From Bacteroidota bacterium (lineage in GTDB: Bacteria > Bacteroidota > Bacteroidia > Bacteroidales > FEN-979): DNA of 64,000 nt. Shown here piece after piece: positions 18,792 through 27,897 of the stretch. The stretch is taken from assembly GCA_026391835.1 (NCBI GenBank), contig JAPLDF010000030.1, positions 30,360-94,359 on the forward strand. Reading direction: 5' to 3'. Made by a program: the position numbers and the translations under genes. The notes under the pieces were generated by a model, which worked only from the letters and a program-made list of their open reading frames with translations, was not told the origin of the DNA and did no database searches. Numbering within the stretch: position 1 is the first letter of the stretch; every line of letters starts with the position of its first letter.

Positions 18792-19682
18792 TTACTGAAT
18801 GACGACCTTTTTAGAGATTCCGAAGGAACCTGAACCCAGTTTTAAAAGGTAGAGGCCGGCGGGAAGAGACCTGGTATCCACTTCGGTCTCGTTTTCGCCC
18901 TGTGTCGCCTCCACTTTTTGTTCACAAACAACCATCCCCCGACTGTCGAACAGCCGAAGTGCAAGCTGATCCGGGCTTTCTGAATAAAACCGGGCACTGA
19001 AGGAGCCGTTTGCCGGGTTTGGTGAAACGTAAAGATGTTTTACAGATCCCGGTCCGGCGTCAATGCCGTCCACACTGCCCTGAAATTGCAACTCATCAAG
19101 CCAGAGGAAATCGTCAGCTGCCGGCACCGCACCGCTTGAGGAGAGGAAAATCATGCACGTGTCGGGTTGCTGGCCATCATAGTAGGTAAAGGGGATGTCG
19201 AAATTCCTCCAGATCATGACCATCCCGGATAAAGCCTGGTGACAGATGGCGACGACTTTTCTTGACGCGGTTGGTGCGTCCCAGCGGGTGAGGGTGACAT
19301 CCATGTACCCGATCCCGCTTCCGTACATCATATACTGCCATTTCCCGGCAAAACTCGCAGGCCGCAGGCTAAAGGGATAACCCGACACCTGCAGGCGGGA
19401 TGCCTGGTCCAGCGCCCCGCAAACCGCGATTCCCGGAACAACGCCCATTCCGGGAACCTCCGTAGCAGTAAGTTTGAGGAACGAATTCCCGGTTGAACCC
19501 GGGGTGCCTTTGGTACATGTGAAAATACCGGTTCCGGCGGTGGAAGGATTCAGATTGTCCCACTGGTCGGGCATGTCGTATGCCCCAACCGTTGACCAGT
19601 TTTCAAAGCCGTTGTTGGGAACCTGGGCCCTGGTCATTGCGGCAGCAAAAACCAGGAAAAGAATGAAGGAGAATTTTCTCAT
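18792..19682 (-). CDS. T9SS-sorted secreted protein, PCMD-like
   Basis: Secreted protein with a signal peptide (cut near MTRAQ, about residue 20). It opens with PNNGFENWS and later DQWDNLNP, as in PCMD-type carbohydrate-associated proteins of Bacteroidota that fold as a jelly roll (about residues 22-210, including WLDELQF). The last 75 residues are a type-A sorting domain: HLYVSPNPANGSFSARF, LALRLFDSRGMVV and GLYLLKLGSGSFGISKKVVI. Expected to cross the outer membrane by type IX secretion. A TAnnTTTG element lies 46 bases upstream on this strand. No catalytic motif seen. Confidence 0.88.
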   Translation of the reverse strand: MRKFSFILFLVFAAAMTRAQVPNNGFENWSTVGAYDMPDQWDNLNPSTAGTGIFTCTKGTPGSTGNSFLKLTATEVPGMGVVPGIAVCGALDQASRLQVSGYPFSLRPASFAGKWQYMMYGSGIGYMDVTLTRWDAPTASRKVVAICHQALSGMVMIWRNFDIPFTYYDGQQPDTCMIFLSSSGAVPAADDFLWLDELQFQGSVDGIDAGPGSVKHLYVSPNPANGSFSARFYSESPDQLALRLFDSRGMVVCEQKVEATQGENETEVDTRSLPAGLYLLKLGSGSFGISKKVVIQ

Positions 19683-19727
19683 ATAAGGAATTTATGGATT
19701 TCTGAACGGGTAATTGGTTAAAAAGCA

Positions 19728-19735
19728 CAAAAGTA
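19728..19735 (-). promoter_or_regulatory. -7 element TACTTTTG (minus strand)
   Basis: Reads TACTTTTG on the minus strand, 46 bases upstream of the T9SS gene start. It forms a divergent pair with the element at 19776-19783. Confidence 0.5.
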
Positions 19736-19775
19736 ATGGAATTCACATTTGTTTTTCCAGCAAGGCATATTTTGC

Positions 19776-19783
19776 TAAATTTG
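19776..19783 (+). promoter_or_regulatory. -7 element TAAATTTG
   Basis: Exact TAnnTTTG match 17 bases before the ATG at 19801. This supports ATG 19801 over the longer in-frame ORF start at 19714. Confidence 0.55.
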
Positions 19784-19800
19784 TCTTTCGGCCCAGAGGT

Positions 19801-21081
19801 ATGAATAAAATTTTTCAGTTCCTTCTAGTTTGTCTTTGTTTGGGATTGCTTACTGCAAGCCATCTGTCTGCACAGGACAGGTATAAGTTTTTTTACGGCA
19901 AGGTGGTTGACCAGGTCAGCAAAAAGCCGGTTGCCAATGTCAACCTTTCGATACCCGGATCAAAGACGGGGACCGTTACCGGGAAGAACGGGGAGTTCTC
20001 ATTTTTCACTGACTCGATCCCGGCCAGCCTGGTTGTAAGCCATGTCGGCTATGTGACGAAAAATATCATACTCGATGCAACGTCATATTCCCTTACCATC
20101 TATTTGCTGCCTGCGGTGGCAGAGCTGGCTGAAGTTGAAATAAAGGCCAATGCGAACGAGGCGTTTTTCAAAGACGATCACTACGCGGTGCTTGACTACG
20201 AGATTGACAGCAACATGGTTTACCTGCTGATATTCAGACAATACCTGTCGAAATCGGAGTTGATTTGCAAAAGCATATATGGTGATACGGTTGCAACATC
20301 CACCCCCTTTTATTTCAGGCCCTACCGGCTTTTCAGGGACTGCCTGGGAGCATTGCACGTACTGAGCCATGATTCAGGATTCCAGGTATTCAGGCAGGGG
20401 AACCTGCTTCACCTGATCCACGCAGTGAACCTGAAGAAATTCGACGATGTGCTGAAAAATTGTGTGGCTGCTACGCCGGAGGTGCTGTTTTTTCAGCGAG
20501 TCACCGATCTCGGGCAGGGGGTGGAGTATTATGGCATAAACAGGAAGACCTTCAAAAAAAACGCCATTTCCCGGGTCGGGGATGAGAAAAAAAAGAAAAT
20601 GCTGCGGCGCAATTCTGAAGATGCCTGGCTGATGGGAAGCATGGTTCCGCCTGATTCAAGGGAGGATTTTGTAACCTGGAACTATGTTCATAAAATACTG
20701 TACCGGCCCATCAAGACATCGCTGTACCGTATAGGCGAGTTCACCTGTATTTTTAATACGCCCGACCGGCAGATTGAGTTTTACGACCTCACCGGTAATT
20801 TTTCGTACAAACTTGCGCTGAGAACCGACCAGGTCAGCGACGGGCGGTGGACAAATGATGTTATAATTGATGAACGGTCGGGGAAAGTGTATACCACATT
20901 TGTTTCCAACGGACAATACAGCCTGTATGGGATTGATCTGAATTCAGGGGTGTTGAAAAAACGCATGATGTTTGTGCATTACTATCCCGAAAAGATCAGG
21001 GTGTACAATGATTTTGTTTATTACCTGTACAATGTGCCGGGCGACCCGGACAACAAGATGTTGTACAGGCAGAAGTTCTGA
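19801..21081 (+). CDS. Secreted protein with carboxypeptidase-regulatory-like domain
   Basis: Exported protein, 426 residues from ATG 19801 (signal peptide cut near HLSAQ). Residues about 27-110 are a CarboxypepD_reg-like beta-sandwich (GKVVDQVSKKPVANVNLSIP, GTVTGKNGEFSF, VVSHVGYVTKNI), the domain found at the N-terminus of SusC-type receptors. No TonB plug or barrel follows; the remaining 310 residues look like a beta-propeller (for example YAVLDYEIDSNMVYLLIF and GKVYTTFVSNGQYSLYGID). Function unknown. Promoter placement decides the start. The gene ends convergently with the S46 peptidase, with a hairpin between them. Confidence 0.85.
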   Translation: MNKIFQFLLVCLCLGLLTASHLSAQDRYKFFYGKVVDQVSKKPVANVNLSIPGSKTGTVTGKNGEFSFFTDSIPASLVVSHVGYVTKNIILDATSYSLTIYLLPAVAELAEVEIKANANEAFFKDDHYAVLDYEIDSNMVYLLIFRQYLSKSELICKSIYGDTVATSTPFYFRPYRLFRDCLGALHVLSHDSGFQVFRQGNLLHLIHAVNLKKFDDVLKNCVAATPEVLFFQRVTDLGQGVEYYGINRKTFKKNAISRVGDEKKKKMLRRNSEDAWLMGSMVPPDSREDFVTWNYVHKILYRPIKTSLYRIGEFTCIFNTPDRQIEFYDLTGNFSYKLALRTDQVSDGRWTNDVIIDERSGKVYTTFVSNGQYSLYGIDLNSGVLKKRMMFVHYYPEKIRVYNDFVYYLYNVPGDPDNKMLYRQKF

Positions 21082-21085
21082 CCAT

Positions 21086-21120
21086 TAAAAAAGGCTGTTT
21101 CGTTTGATTCGAAACAGCCT
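21086..21120 (-). terminator. Intrinsic terminator of the S46 peptidase gene
   Basis: Perfect 11-bp stem (AGGCTGTTTCG at 21092-21102, CGAAACAGCCT at 21110-21120) with a 7-base loop. Read on the minus strand it is followed by a T6 run, so it terminates the peptidase gene; on the plus strand there is no T-run. Confidence 0.85.
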
Positions 21121-21142
21121 CTCCCGTATTGGGTAATAATTC

Positions 21143-23338
21143 TTATTTCACCAGGGTAAGTTCATTGATCAGGTTGGTGGCGCCTGCAAATTTATCGATG
21201 ATGAATAAAACATACCGGACATCCACGTTGATGGTGCGCTGCATGTCGGGTTCAAACATGATGTCGCCGCTCATGGCTTCCCAGTTGCCGTCGAAGGCAA
21301 GGCCGATCAGCTGGCCATCGCCATTGATAACCGGGCTTCCTGAATTACCGCCGGTGATGTCGTTGGTGGTAAGGAAACAGACAACCATTTCGCCGTTTTC
21401 GCCATACTGACCGTAATCTTTGGCCTGGAAAAGCTCTTTCAGTTTCTTTTCAACGACGAATTCTTCGTTGGTGGGGTCTTCCTTTTGCATCACACCTTTC
21501 AGGGTGGTCACATAGTCGTAGTGAACGGCATCGGCAGGATAATAGTCAAGCACGCTGCCGTAGGACATGCGCATGGAGGAGTTAGCATCGGGATATTTAA
21601 CGAGTTTCGGGTTCATCTCGCGGATGCCGGCAATGAACTGGCGGTTAGCCACGCTGATATTTCCTCTTGCAGTGCCATAAGCCGCTGCATTTTTACCCAT
21701 CGCCTCCTGCATTGATTCGGAAAGCTGCCAGCCCAGGTCTTTTTTAAATACCTTCAGGCTGGGTTTGTCGATGAATTTGTTTGCGCTTCCGGGAGTTGCA
21801 AATACCGATGTTTCATACACGGCATTGGCAAAGGCTGTGTAATCATTGTTGTAATCTTTTTCGATCATTTTAAAGATACCCGGTTGCTCCTCTTTTGAAA
21901 CATCTGTTGCATACATCCTGAGCATCTCGGCAAGGGTTTTTTTCGCAATGGCCTGGTCGTATTCCTTGAAATGTTCCTTAACGGTCTCTTTCAATCCTGA
22001 CTGGGCCTCTTTTATGGCATCTTTGTTCTTTTTTTCAAGGGCACCCTGGAGTCCGCCAAACTGGCTTGCCAGCTGAACAATATCAAGGCCGGTTCCTGCA
22101 AGGTTTGCATAAAAGAAGGGGATGGCGATTTTTTTCAAATCGGCATAGTTTTTTTGAAGGTTGTCAAGGACCTTACCGTACTTTTTCTGTGTCGCATCAT
22201 CTTTGCCGCACCAGGTGGTGAAATCCTGTTCGATCACTTTTTTCTTGTCTTCCACTTTATTTCGGACAAGCATCCTTGACTGGCCGATGAAGTTTTTCCA
22301 GGTGTTGGCAATACCGGCGTAATTGGCAGCATAGGCAATTTTTACCGCATTGTCCTGGTCCATTCTTTCCTTCATGACGTCCAGCTCTTTGCCAAACAGC
22401 TTCACGAGTGTCGGGTAAAAAATCTGGAGGTTGTATTCAATGCCATAGGAAGTGAGGTAACGGGATGTTGATCCCGGGTAACCCCATACCATGGCAAAAT
22501 CATTTTTCTTAATGCCTTTCAGGCTGATCGGAAGGTGGTAGGCAGGTTTCAGGGGGATGTTTTTTGCGTCATACTTGGCGGGATTTCCGTCAGGATCGGT
22601 ATATACACGAAAAATGGTAAAGTCACCCGTGTGGCGCGGCCACATCCAGTTGTCCGTATCGCCGCCGAATTTTCCGATGGATGAGGGGGGCGCACCGGCC
22701 AGGCGAACATCTTTATACGTTTTGAAAACGAACAGGTAATATTCGTTTCCGCCATAGAATGATTTGACAGAGGCTTCATATTTTCCGCCATCTTCAGCTC
22801 TTTTACGGATCCGGGTTGAAATCTCTTTTACCTTGTTTGCCCGGTCGGTCTCCTTCAGGGTATCGGCAAGAAATGGAATAATGGAATCGGTAACATTGTC
22901 GATCCGTTGCAGGAAAGAGGCGCACATCGCTTCATTTGACAACTCTTCGCTCATGGATTTTGCCCAGAAGCCATTGGTGAGGTAATCATGCTCCGGCGTG
23001 CTGTGATTCTGCACAGAACCATAACCGCAATGATGGTTTGTGAAGAGGAGTCCCTGGGAAGAAACCACCTCTGCCGTGCAGAAAAAACCACCTGAAGCGC
23101 CATTTCCGGATAACCCGACAATGGCGTCTTTTAAACTGTTGTGGTTGATGCTGTAAAGTTCATCGGCAGTGAGGTGAAGACCCATTTTCTGCATGTCGAC
23201 ATAATTCAGTCGTTCAAGCAGCAGGGGAAGCCACATTCCTTCATCAGGCGGATTTTCTGCATAACCGAATGATCCGCCGGACACAAATAGAACCAACGCG
23301 ATCAAGGCAATTTGTAATTTTTTTAAACCTGTTTTCAT
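21143..23338 (-). CDS. S46-family dipeptidyl peptidase, DPP7-like
   Basis: Periplasmic serine exopeptidase that removes dipeptides from peptide N-termini, used by Bacteroidota that live on peptides. Signal peptide (cut near GYAE, about residue 27). The chymotrypsin-like catalytic elements are present: His in LLFTNHHCGY (102/103), Asp in GGDTDNWMWPRHTGDF and Ser666 in GGNSGSPV. The residue that sets specificity, 18 positions after the catalytic Ser (Arg673 in P. gingivalis DPP11), is Gly684 here (LAFDGNWEAMSGD), so the enzyme should be DPP7-like, preferring hydrophobic P1 residues, not Asp/Glu. The 731-residue length is typical. It ends at a strong terminator, so is probably monocistronic. Confidence 0.96.
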   Translation of the reverse strand: MKTGLKKLQIALIALVLFVSGGSFGYAENPPDEGMWLPLLLERLNYVDMQKMGLHLTADELYSINHNSLKDAIVGLSGNGASGGFFCTAEVVSSQGLLFTNHHCGYGSVQNHSTPEHDYLTNGFWAKSMSEELSNEAMCASFLQRIDNVTDSIIPFLADTLKETDRANKVKEISTRIRKRAEDGGKYEASVKSFYGGNEYYLFVFKTYKDVRLAGAPPSSIGKFGGDTDNWMWPRHTGDFTIFRVYTDPDGNPAKYDAKNIPLKPAYHLPISLKGIKKNDFAMVWGYPGSTSRYLTSYGIEYNLQIFYPTLVKLFGKELDVMKERMDQDNAVKIAYAANYAGIANTWKNFIGQSRMLVRNKVEDKKKVIEQDFTTWCGKDDATQKKYGKVLDNLQKNYADLKKIAIPFFYANLAGTGLDIVQLASQFGGLQGALEKKNKDAIKEAQSGLKETVKEHFKEYDQAIAKKTLAEMLRMYATDVSKEEQPGIFKMIEKDYNNDYTAFANAVYETSVFATPGSANKFIDKPSLKVFKKDLGWQLSESMQEAMGKNAAAYGTARGNISVANRQFIAGIREMNPKLVKYPDANSSMRMSYGSVLDYYPADAVHYDYVTTLKGVMQKEDPTNEEFVVEKKLKELFQAKDYGQYGENGEMVVCFLTTNDITGGNSGSPVINGDGQLIGLAFDGNWEAMSGDIMFEPDMQRTINVDVRYVLFIIDKFAGATNLINELTLVK

Positions 23339-23685
23339 AATTGTTTCGTGTTAAAAATTTTTAAGGTTACAGTTTTGATTTTCTCCGGTTTGTGGCTGAT
23401 TGAAAACGGATTGCAATATTAGTGACATTTTCAGCAACAAGGAATTTTTTTTGACAAACAAAAGATTTACTCGATGACCGGTTTCTTTTGGCAGGTAACT
23501 GCCTTTGCAGAGCCGGCTCAATGCCCGATCAGCGGATGTCAGCATTTTACATTTACAGTGCCTTCTGCGCTAGGTTAAAAGGATACCCTGATAAACAGAT
23601 GATTTCATCCTGTTTTTCATGCCGGACATCAAAAAAAATTGATAAATCCAAAATCAATCTCCATTTTTGTAAAAAAAACAATACC
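23339..23685. other. Non-coding gap between peptidase and LytS kinase
   Basis: About 350 bases. An open frame continues upstream of the kinase start (from 23488), but its residues do not resemble a kinase N-terminus. A small hairpin GGCAG-GTAA-CTGCC lies at 23490-23503. No exact TAnnTTTG was found on either strand. Nothing else recognised. Confidence 0.5.
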
Positions 23686-24741
23686 ATGGGTTTTTCGCTC
23701 CTCTACCAAAAGAACAAGAGGCACTTCCTTTTTCAGCAGGGGATTTTCTGGCTGATCAGCATTATCCTTTTTACGGTTGTGCTCATTTATACGCGCGGCG
23801 ATTTTAATTTTTACAACATAAACCTCCGCCTGGCAGCCAACATCCTGATCACTGTCGGATTCCTTGCCATCTCCGTGTATATCAACCTGCTTTGGCTTAT
23901 CCCTGAGTTTTTCAACAAACGGAAATTCCTGTTGTTTACCATCCTTGAGGTCGCCAACATCCTGCTCTTCATCTTGTTGAATTATTATGTCACCTTCTTT
24001 TTTGAGGGTGGCAAGCAGCCGGTGAATTTTTTCACCGAATTTATTGCAGAGTTCATCCTGGTGCTGCTCTTCCTGATTGTCTCCACACTGCTGAAGTTTA
24101 TGCGCGATTCAATCGCCCTGCAGGATGTCGAATTACGGATGAAGGAGGTTGAAAAGCAAAAAATCGAGGCAGAGCTCAGGGCACTCAAAGCCCAGGTGAA
24201 TCCCCACTTCTTTTTCAATACGCTGAACAGTCTTTATGCACTGAGTCTCGACAAGTCGGATAAAGCGCCTGAACTGATCCTGAAACTCTCCGACCTGATG
24301 CGGTATGTCATTTATGAATCAAAAGATGATATGGTACCGGTCGGCAAACAGCTGGAATTTCTCCAGAGTTATGTGTTCCTGGAACGGTTGCGGTCAAATG
24401 AAAGCCTCGACGTTCAGTTTAATGTCACAGGCGACCAGGTTGATGTGAAAATTGCCCCGCTTTTATATCTCGCATTTATTGAAAATGCATTTAAACACGG
24501 GTCGAAGGAAAAAAGCGACAACCCCTACATAAATATTTTATTCAACCTGGAACATGAAGACCGGGTTGTTTTTGCCATCGAAAATCGCATCGATCCCTTC
24601 CAGGGCAGGCCGGCCGAAGGGGGATTCGGGTTGTCGAATGTTAAAAAACGGCTCGAATTGCTGTACCCCGGCAGGCACACGTTGAACATAACCCAGACGT
24701 TAACCATTTACCGGGTGGAATTGACTATATTTGTTACATGA
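23686..24741 (+). CDS. LytS-type sensor histidine kinase (His_kinase family)
   Basis: Second LytS-like kinase of the window, 351 residues from ATG 23686; this start places the first membrane helix right after a basic N-terminus (MGFSLLYQKNKRHFLF). Four membrane helices span about residues 18-138, then a coiled linker, the His_kinase domain with His174 (AQVNPHFFFNTLNSLY) and a HATPase domain (LAFIENAFKHGSKE, GGFGLSNVKKRL). No extracytoplasmic sensor domain. Its stop overlaps the regulator start by four bases (ATGA). The opposed S46 peptidase shares only the upstream gap. Confidence 0.94.
   Translation: MGFSLLYQKNKRHFLFQQGIFWLISIILFTVVLIYTRGDFNFYNINLRLAANILITVGFLAISVYINLLWLIPEFFNKRKFLLFTILEVANILLFILLNYYVTFFFEGGKQPVNFFTEFIAEFILVLLFLIVSTLLKFMRDSIALQDVELRMKEVEKQKIEAELRALKAQVNPHFFFNTLNSLYALSLDKSDKAPELILKLSDLMRYVIYESKDDMVPVGKQLEFLQSYVFLERLRSNESLDVQFNVTGDQVDVKIAPLLYLAFIENAFKHGSKEKSDNPYINILFNLEHEDRVVFAIENRIDPFQGRPAEGGFGLSNVKKRLELLYPGRHTLNITQTLTIYRVELTIFVT
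24726..24733 (+). promoter_or_regulatory. Possible internal -7 element TATATTTG
   Basis: Exact TAnnTTTG match within the last kinase codons, four bases before the regulator ATG, the same spacing as at 6758-6765 and 39948-39955. It could be chance, since it is in coding sequence. Confidence 0.3.
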
Positions 24742-25454
24742 ATATCAGGTGTTTGATTATCGATGATGAGCCACTGGCACAACGTGTCATTGAGCGCTAT
24801 GCCGAGAATGTCCCCTTCCTCGAAATCGTTCAGAAGTGCAACAGCGCCATTGAAGCGATTGATGTTTTACATAACTGCGAAGTTGACCTCCTGTTCCTGG
24901 ATATCAACATGCCAAGGCTGAGCGGGATGGATTTTCTGAAGACCCTGAAGAATCCGCCGCTGGTGATCATCACAACCGCATATGCTGAATTTGCCATCCA
25001 GGGATATGAACTGGATGTGGTGGACTACCTGATGAAACCCTTTGCGTTCGACCGTTTTTACAAAGCCATCCAGAAGGCAGAAGAGCTGATCAGGGGAAAA
25101 GAACACCGGCATTTCGATACGAAAGAGCCGGATAAGCAGGAAGATACATTCATTTTTGTCAAATCAAGCAAGAAAACCTACAAGGTCAATCTCGACGACA
25201 TCCTGTATATCGAGGCGCTGGGTGATTATGTTAAAATCTTTACAAATGAAAAAATGATCATCAGCTACCAGTCGCTGAAAAACATAGAAACACTGTTGCC
25301 GGCTTCCGCATTCCCCCGGATCCATAAATCGTTCATCATTGCCTTGTCGCGCATTGACCTGATCGAGGGCAACCATGTGAAAATCAAGGACCGTTTGATC
25401 CCGATAGGCACCAACTTTAAGAACGAGTTTGAAAAACTGATAAAATCCATCTAG
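24738..25454 (+). CDS. LytTR-family response regulator
   Basis: Partner of the overlapping kinase: receiver domain with Asp9/Asp10 and phospho-acceptor Asp55 (LLFLDINMP), and a LytTR domain (about 135-236: ILYIEALGDYVKIFT, RIHKSFIIALSRIDLIEGN). It is similar along its length to the regulator at 16868-17596 (both carry FAIQGYELDVVDY or AIQGFELDVVDYMLKPI), so the two systems are probably paralogues. Targets unknown. The gene ends convergently with the LysE exporter, with an inverted repeat in the gap. Confidence 0.95.
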   Translation: MNIRCLIIDDEPLAQRVIERYAENVPFLEIVQKCNSAIEAIDVLHNCEVDLLFLDINMPRLSGMDFLKTLKNPPLVIITTAYAEFAIQGYELDVVDYLMKPFAFDRFYKAIQKAEELIRGKEHRHFDTKEPDKQEDTFIFVKSSKKTYKVNLDDILYIEALGDYVKIFTNEKMIISYQSLKNIETLLPASAFPRIHKSFIIALSRIDLIEGNHVKIKDRLIPIGTNFKNEFEKLIKSI

Positions 25455-25457
25455 AGA

Positions 25458-25523
25458 ATTTACGATATACGATTTTCGATTTTCGATTTGCACGCGCTCA
25501 ATCGTAAATCGTAATTCGTAAAT
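25458..25523. repeat. Inverted repeat of ACGATT-type heptamers
   Basis: Imperfect 17-bp arms (25458-25474 and 25507-25523, two mismatches) built from TTACGA/ACGATT units, lying between convergent genes. Units of the same type occur at 47301-47328 and 51262-51289. A hairpin role in 3'-end formation is possible. Confidence 0.6.
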
Positions 25524-25526
25524 ATT

Positions 25527-26198
25527 TTATGGTACCTGTAAAGAGATTCCCCTGAAAAATTCAAGTAACGAGCCGGTGATGATGAAGGTGCCGATGATCA
25601 TGAAAAGAAGTCCCACGATCCTGTTCATCCAGAGTTTCACCTGGGGATTGCCGGCAATTTTGATCTTGTTGGCCAGCACCACTTTCAGTATATCTGTGAG
25701 CAGGATCATCGACAGGCTCCCTGCAAAAAACAGGGCTACCGATTTTTGATTTCCACCGTATGTGGCGTTGATGGCAAGCATGGAGGTGATCCAGAAAACC
25801 CAGAGGAACGGATTGGCAAAATTCAGCACGAAACCCTTGAAAAAATAGGGCATTGCCCCTTTTTTCTTGACTTTGATCTCGCTGATGGCCTCCACCTGTT
25901 CGGTCATGGAAACTTTCTTGAAAAAAGTATATATCCCGTAAACCAGCATCACAATTCCGCCGATGATACCCAAGACCAGGTGATATTTCGGGTTGGTGAC
26001 AATTGCGGAGGCTCCGAAATAAAAGCCCACCACCAGGGCGAGGTCGCTGACAAATATCCCGGCAGCGAGAAATATCCCGATTTTTATCCCGTATTTGATG
26101 CTGGTTTGCAGCAGGGCAAACAGGGCCGGGCCAACCGAAATGGCGACAGTCAGTCCAAGGATGATGCCTTCGAAGAGGGGATGTAGGATCGAACTCAA
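25527..26198 (-). CDS. LysE/RhtB-family exporter
   Basis: Inner-membrane exporter of the LysE/RhtB superfamily, which expels amino acids and derivatives. 223 residues with about six hydrophobic segments; the family signature near the N-terminus is GLTVAISVGPALFALLQTSI (about residues 15-34), followed by LAAGIFVSDLALVVGFYFGA. A charged cytoplasmic loop lies at about 95-112 (EIKVKKKG), then VLNFANPFLWVFW. Its ATG overlaps the stop of the upstream GH3 synthetase by four bases, so it is translationally coupled to an enzyme that makes acyl-amino acid conjugates. The exporter may therefore handle that product, an inference from context. Confidence 0.9.
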   Translation of the reverse strand: MSSILHPLFEGIILGLTVAISVGPALFALLQTSIKYGIKIGIFLAAGIFVSDLALVVGFYFGASAIVTNPKYHLVLGIIGGIVMLVYGIYTFFKKVSMTEQVEAISEIKVKKKGAMPYFFKGFVLNFANPFLWVFWITSMLAINATYGGNQKSVALFFAGSLSMILLTDILKVVLANKIKIAGNPQVKLWMNRIVGLLFMIIGTFIITGSLLEFFRGISLQVP

Positions 26199-27739
26199 CG
26201 ATTTGCCGTATTTAAGAATGATTTAACGTGTGCTTCCCATTGTTCCCGCTGTCCGTTTTTAAGAACCCTGGGGAATTTATGAGCGCCTCCCTCTTTTCCA
26301 AGGGCTTTCATCCAGTCGTGAAACACATGCAAAGGTAACACTTCTGCCGATACGTTTTTTATGGCTTCAATGCGTTCAACACGGTAGTCGTCGTTCAGTA
26401 CCTTGAGGTATTCATCGAGTTTGCATGCGGCAACTGCCGGGTCAAGCACGTCATCTGTTCCCAGGTACCACTGGTGTGCAAAAAGGTTTCCGTAACTGAT
26501 CCCGGTGATGGTGAATTCGCTGATCTTTACGTTGAATTCATCCTGGAGCATCCCGATGGCCCGGTTGATGTTGTCCTGTGAAACATGCTCGCCACAGAGG
26601 CTGATAAATTGCTTCGTGCGGCCGGTGAGCACGATTTCGCTGCTTTCCCTGGAAACAAATTTGATGGTGTCGCCGATGAGGTATCTCCACGCCCCGGCGC
26701 AGGTCGACATCAGCAGGGCATACTCCTTTCCCGGCTCCACCTGTGCGATGGTAAGGGTTTCGGGGTTCGGTTTCAAATTGCCTTCACTGTCGAAATTGGC
26801 GCTGTTGTATGGGATGAACTCATAAAAAATGCCATTGTTGAGGATCATCTCCATGCAATTCAGGTTGCCCGGCTGCTGGTAGGCAATGTAACCTTCAGAG
26901 GCAAGATATGATTCGTTATAAAGGATCGGATGCGCGAGCAATTTGCGGAAACTCCGCATGTATGGTTCAAAAGAGACGCCGCTGTGTACGTATGCCGAGA
27001 GGTTTGGCCAGATATCATGAATGGTTTGAACGCCGTGATGGGCGATTATTTTTTCCATCATGATCTGAACCCATGCAGGGACGCCTACGATGATGCCGAT
27101 ATCCCAGTTCCTGGCATTCCTGACAATTTCGTTCAGTTTCGCCGTCCATTCGTGTTCCCGGGAGATGAGCCTGCCTGGTTTGTAGAAGTGCTGGAACCAG
27201 AAAGGGATGTTCTTGGCGGTAATCCCCGAGAGGTCGCCCTGGTAGTAAGTGCCGTTGTACTGAAGGTGGGTGCTGCCGCCGATCATCAGGATCCCCTTTT
27301 CATAAAACTCATCGGGAAAACCATACTTGGTGGTGGAAACCAGCTGGCGCACACTTGCCCGCTGAATGGCCCGGAGCATATCGGGCGTTACCGGGATGTG
27401 CTTCGAGGAAGCCTCGGAAGTTCCCGATGTCAGTGCGAAATATTTTACCCTTCCCGGCCAGGCTACATAAGGCTCCCCGTTGAGACTGCGGTACCACCAG
27501 TTCTTGAACATCGAGTTGTAATCGTGAACCGGAACCCGCGACCTGAACAGGTCCATGAAATTGGGGTGGTCGGCCATGACTGCAAAATCGTAGTACTCAC
27601 CAAAGGCGGTATTGCGTGCTTTCAGCAACAATTTTTTCAGTACTTTTTCCTGTTCCCGCACGGGATCAATGGTGCGGATGTCAATGGGAAACTGTCGCAG
27701 TTCGTAGGCTTTACGGATGAGTGATCCGAGAAGGGGCAT
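26195..27739 (-). CDS. GH3-family acyl-amide synthetase
   Basis: Member of the GH3 branch of adenylate-forming enzymes, which activate a carboxylic acid with ATP and join it to an amino acid. Visible signatures: the nucleotide-binding loop LTSGTSEASSKHIPVT (about residues 103-118), the substrate pocket segment YLASEGYIAYQ, YRYLIGDT-like WRYLIGDTIKFVSR, and the C-terminal DYRVERIEAIK region with HKFPRVLKNGQREQWEAH. At 514 residues it is full length. Plant GH3 proteins conjugate hormones; bacterial members are mostly uncharacterised. First gene of a two-gene operon with the overlapping LysE exporter. The substrate cannot be named from sequence. Confidence 0.93.
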   Translation of the reverse strand: MPLLGSLIRKAYELRQFPIDIRTIDPVREQEKVLKKLLLKARNTAFGEYYDFAVMADHPNFMDLFRSRVPVHDYNSMFKNWWYRSLNGEPYVAWPGRVKYFALTSGTSEASSKHIPVTPDMLRAIQRASVRQLVSTTKYGFPDEFYEKGILMIGGSTHLQYNGTYYQGDLSGITAKNIPFWFQHFYKPGRLISREHEWTAKLNEIVRNARNWDIGIIVGVPAWVQIMMEKIIAHHGVQTIHDIWPNLSAYVHSGVSFEPYMRSFRKLLAHPILYNESYLASEGYIAYQQPGNLNCMEMILNNGIFYEFIPYNSANFDSEGNLKPNPETLTIAQVEPGKEYALLMSTCAGAWRYLIGDTIKFVSRESSEIVLTGRTKQFISLCGEHVSQDNINRAIGMLQDEFNVKISEFTITGISYGNLFAHQWYLGTDDVLDPAVAACKLDEYLKVLNDDYRVERIEAIKNVSAEVLPLHVFHDWMKALGKEGGAHKFPRVLKNGQREQWEAHVKSFLNTANR

Positions 27740-27897
27740 CTGGTTGTTTGAATATTAAATTGAGAAGGTAAAGTTACTAAATATTGAGTACTTTCGAAGT
27801 TTATACTTCGGAAACAGGGTAAGCAGGAATAATAAAAAATAACGGGTTGGTGAAACACAGTGTTTTAAGCTCCTTTTCGCAACAACAACGTTAACTC

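Noticed and set aside
27309..27724. Long frames opposite the GH3 gene, for example 26930-27724 plus
   Set aside because: They are shadows of a well-conserved coding frame; their residues show no family pattern.
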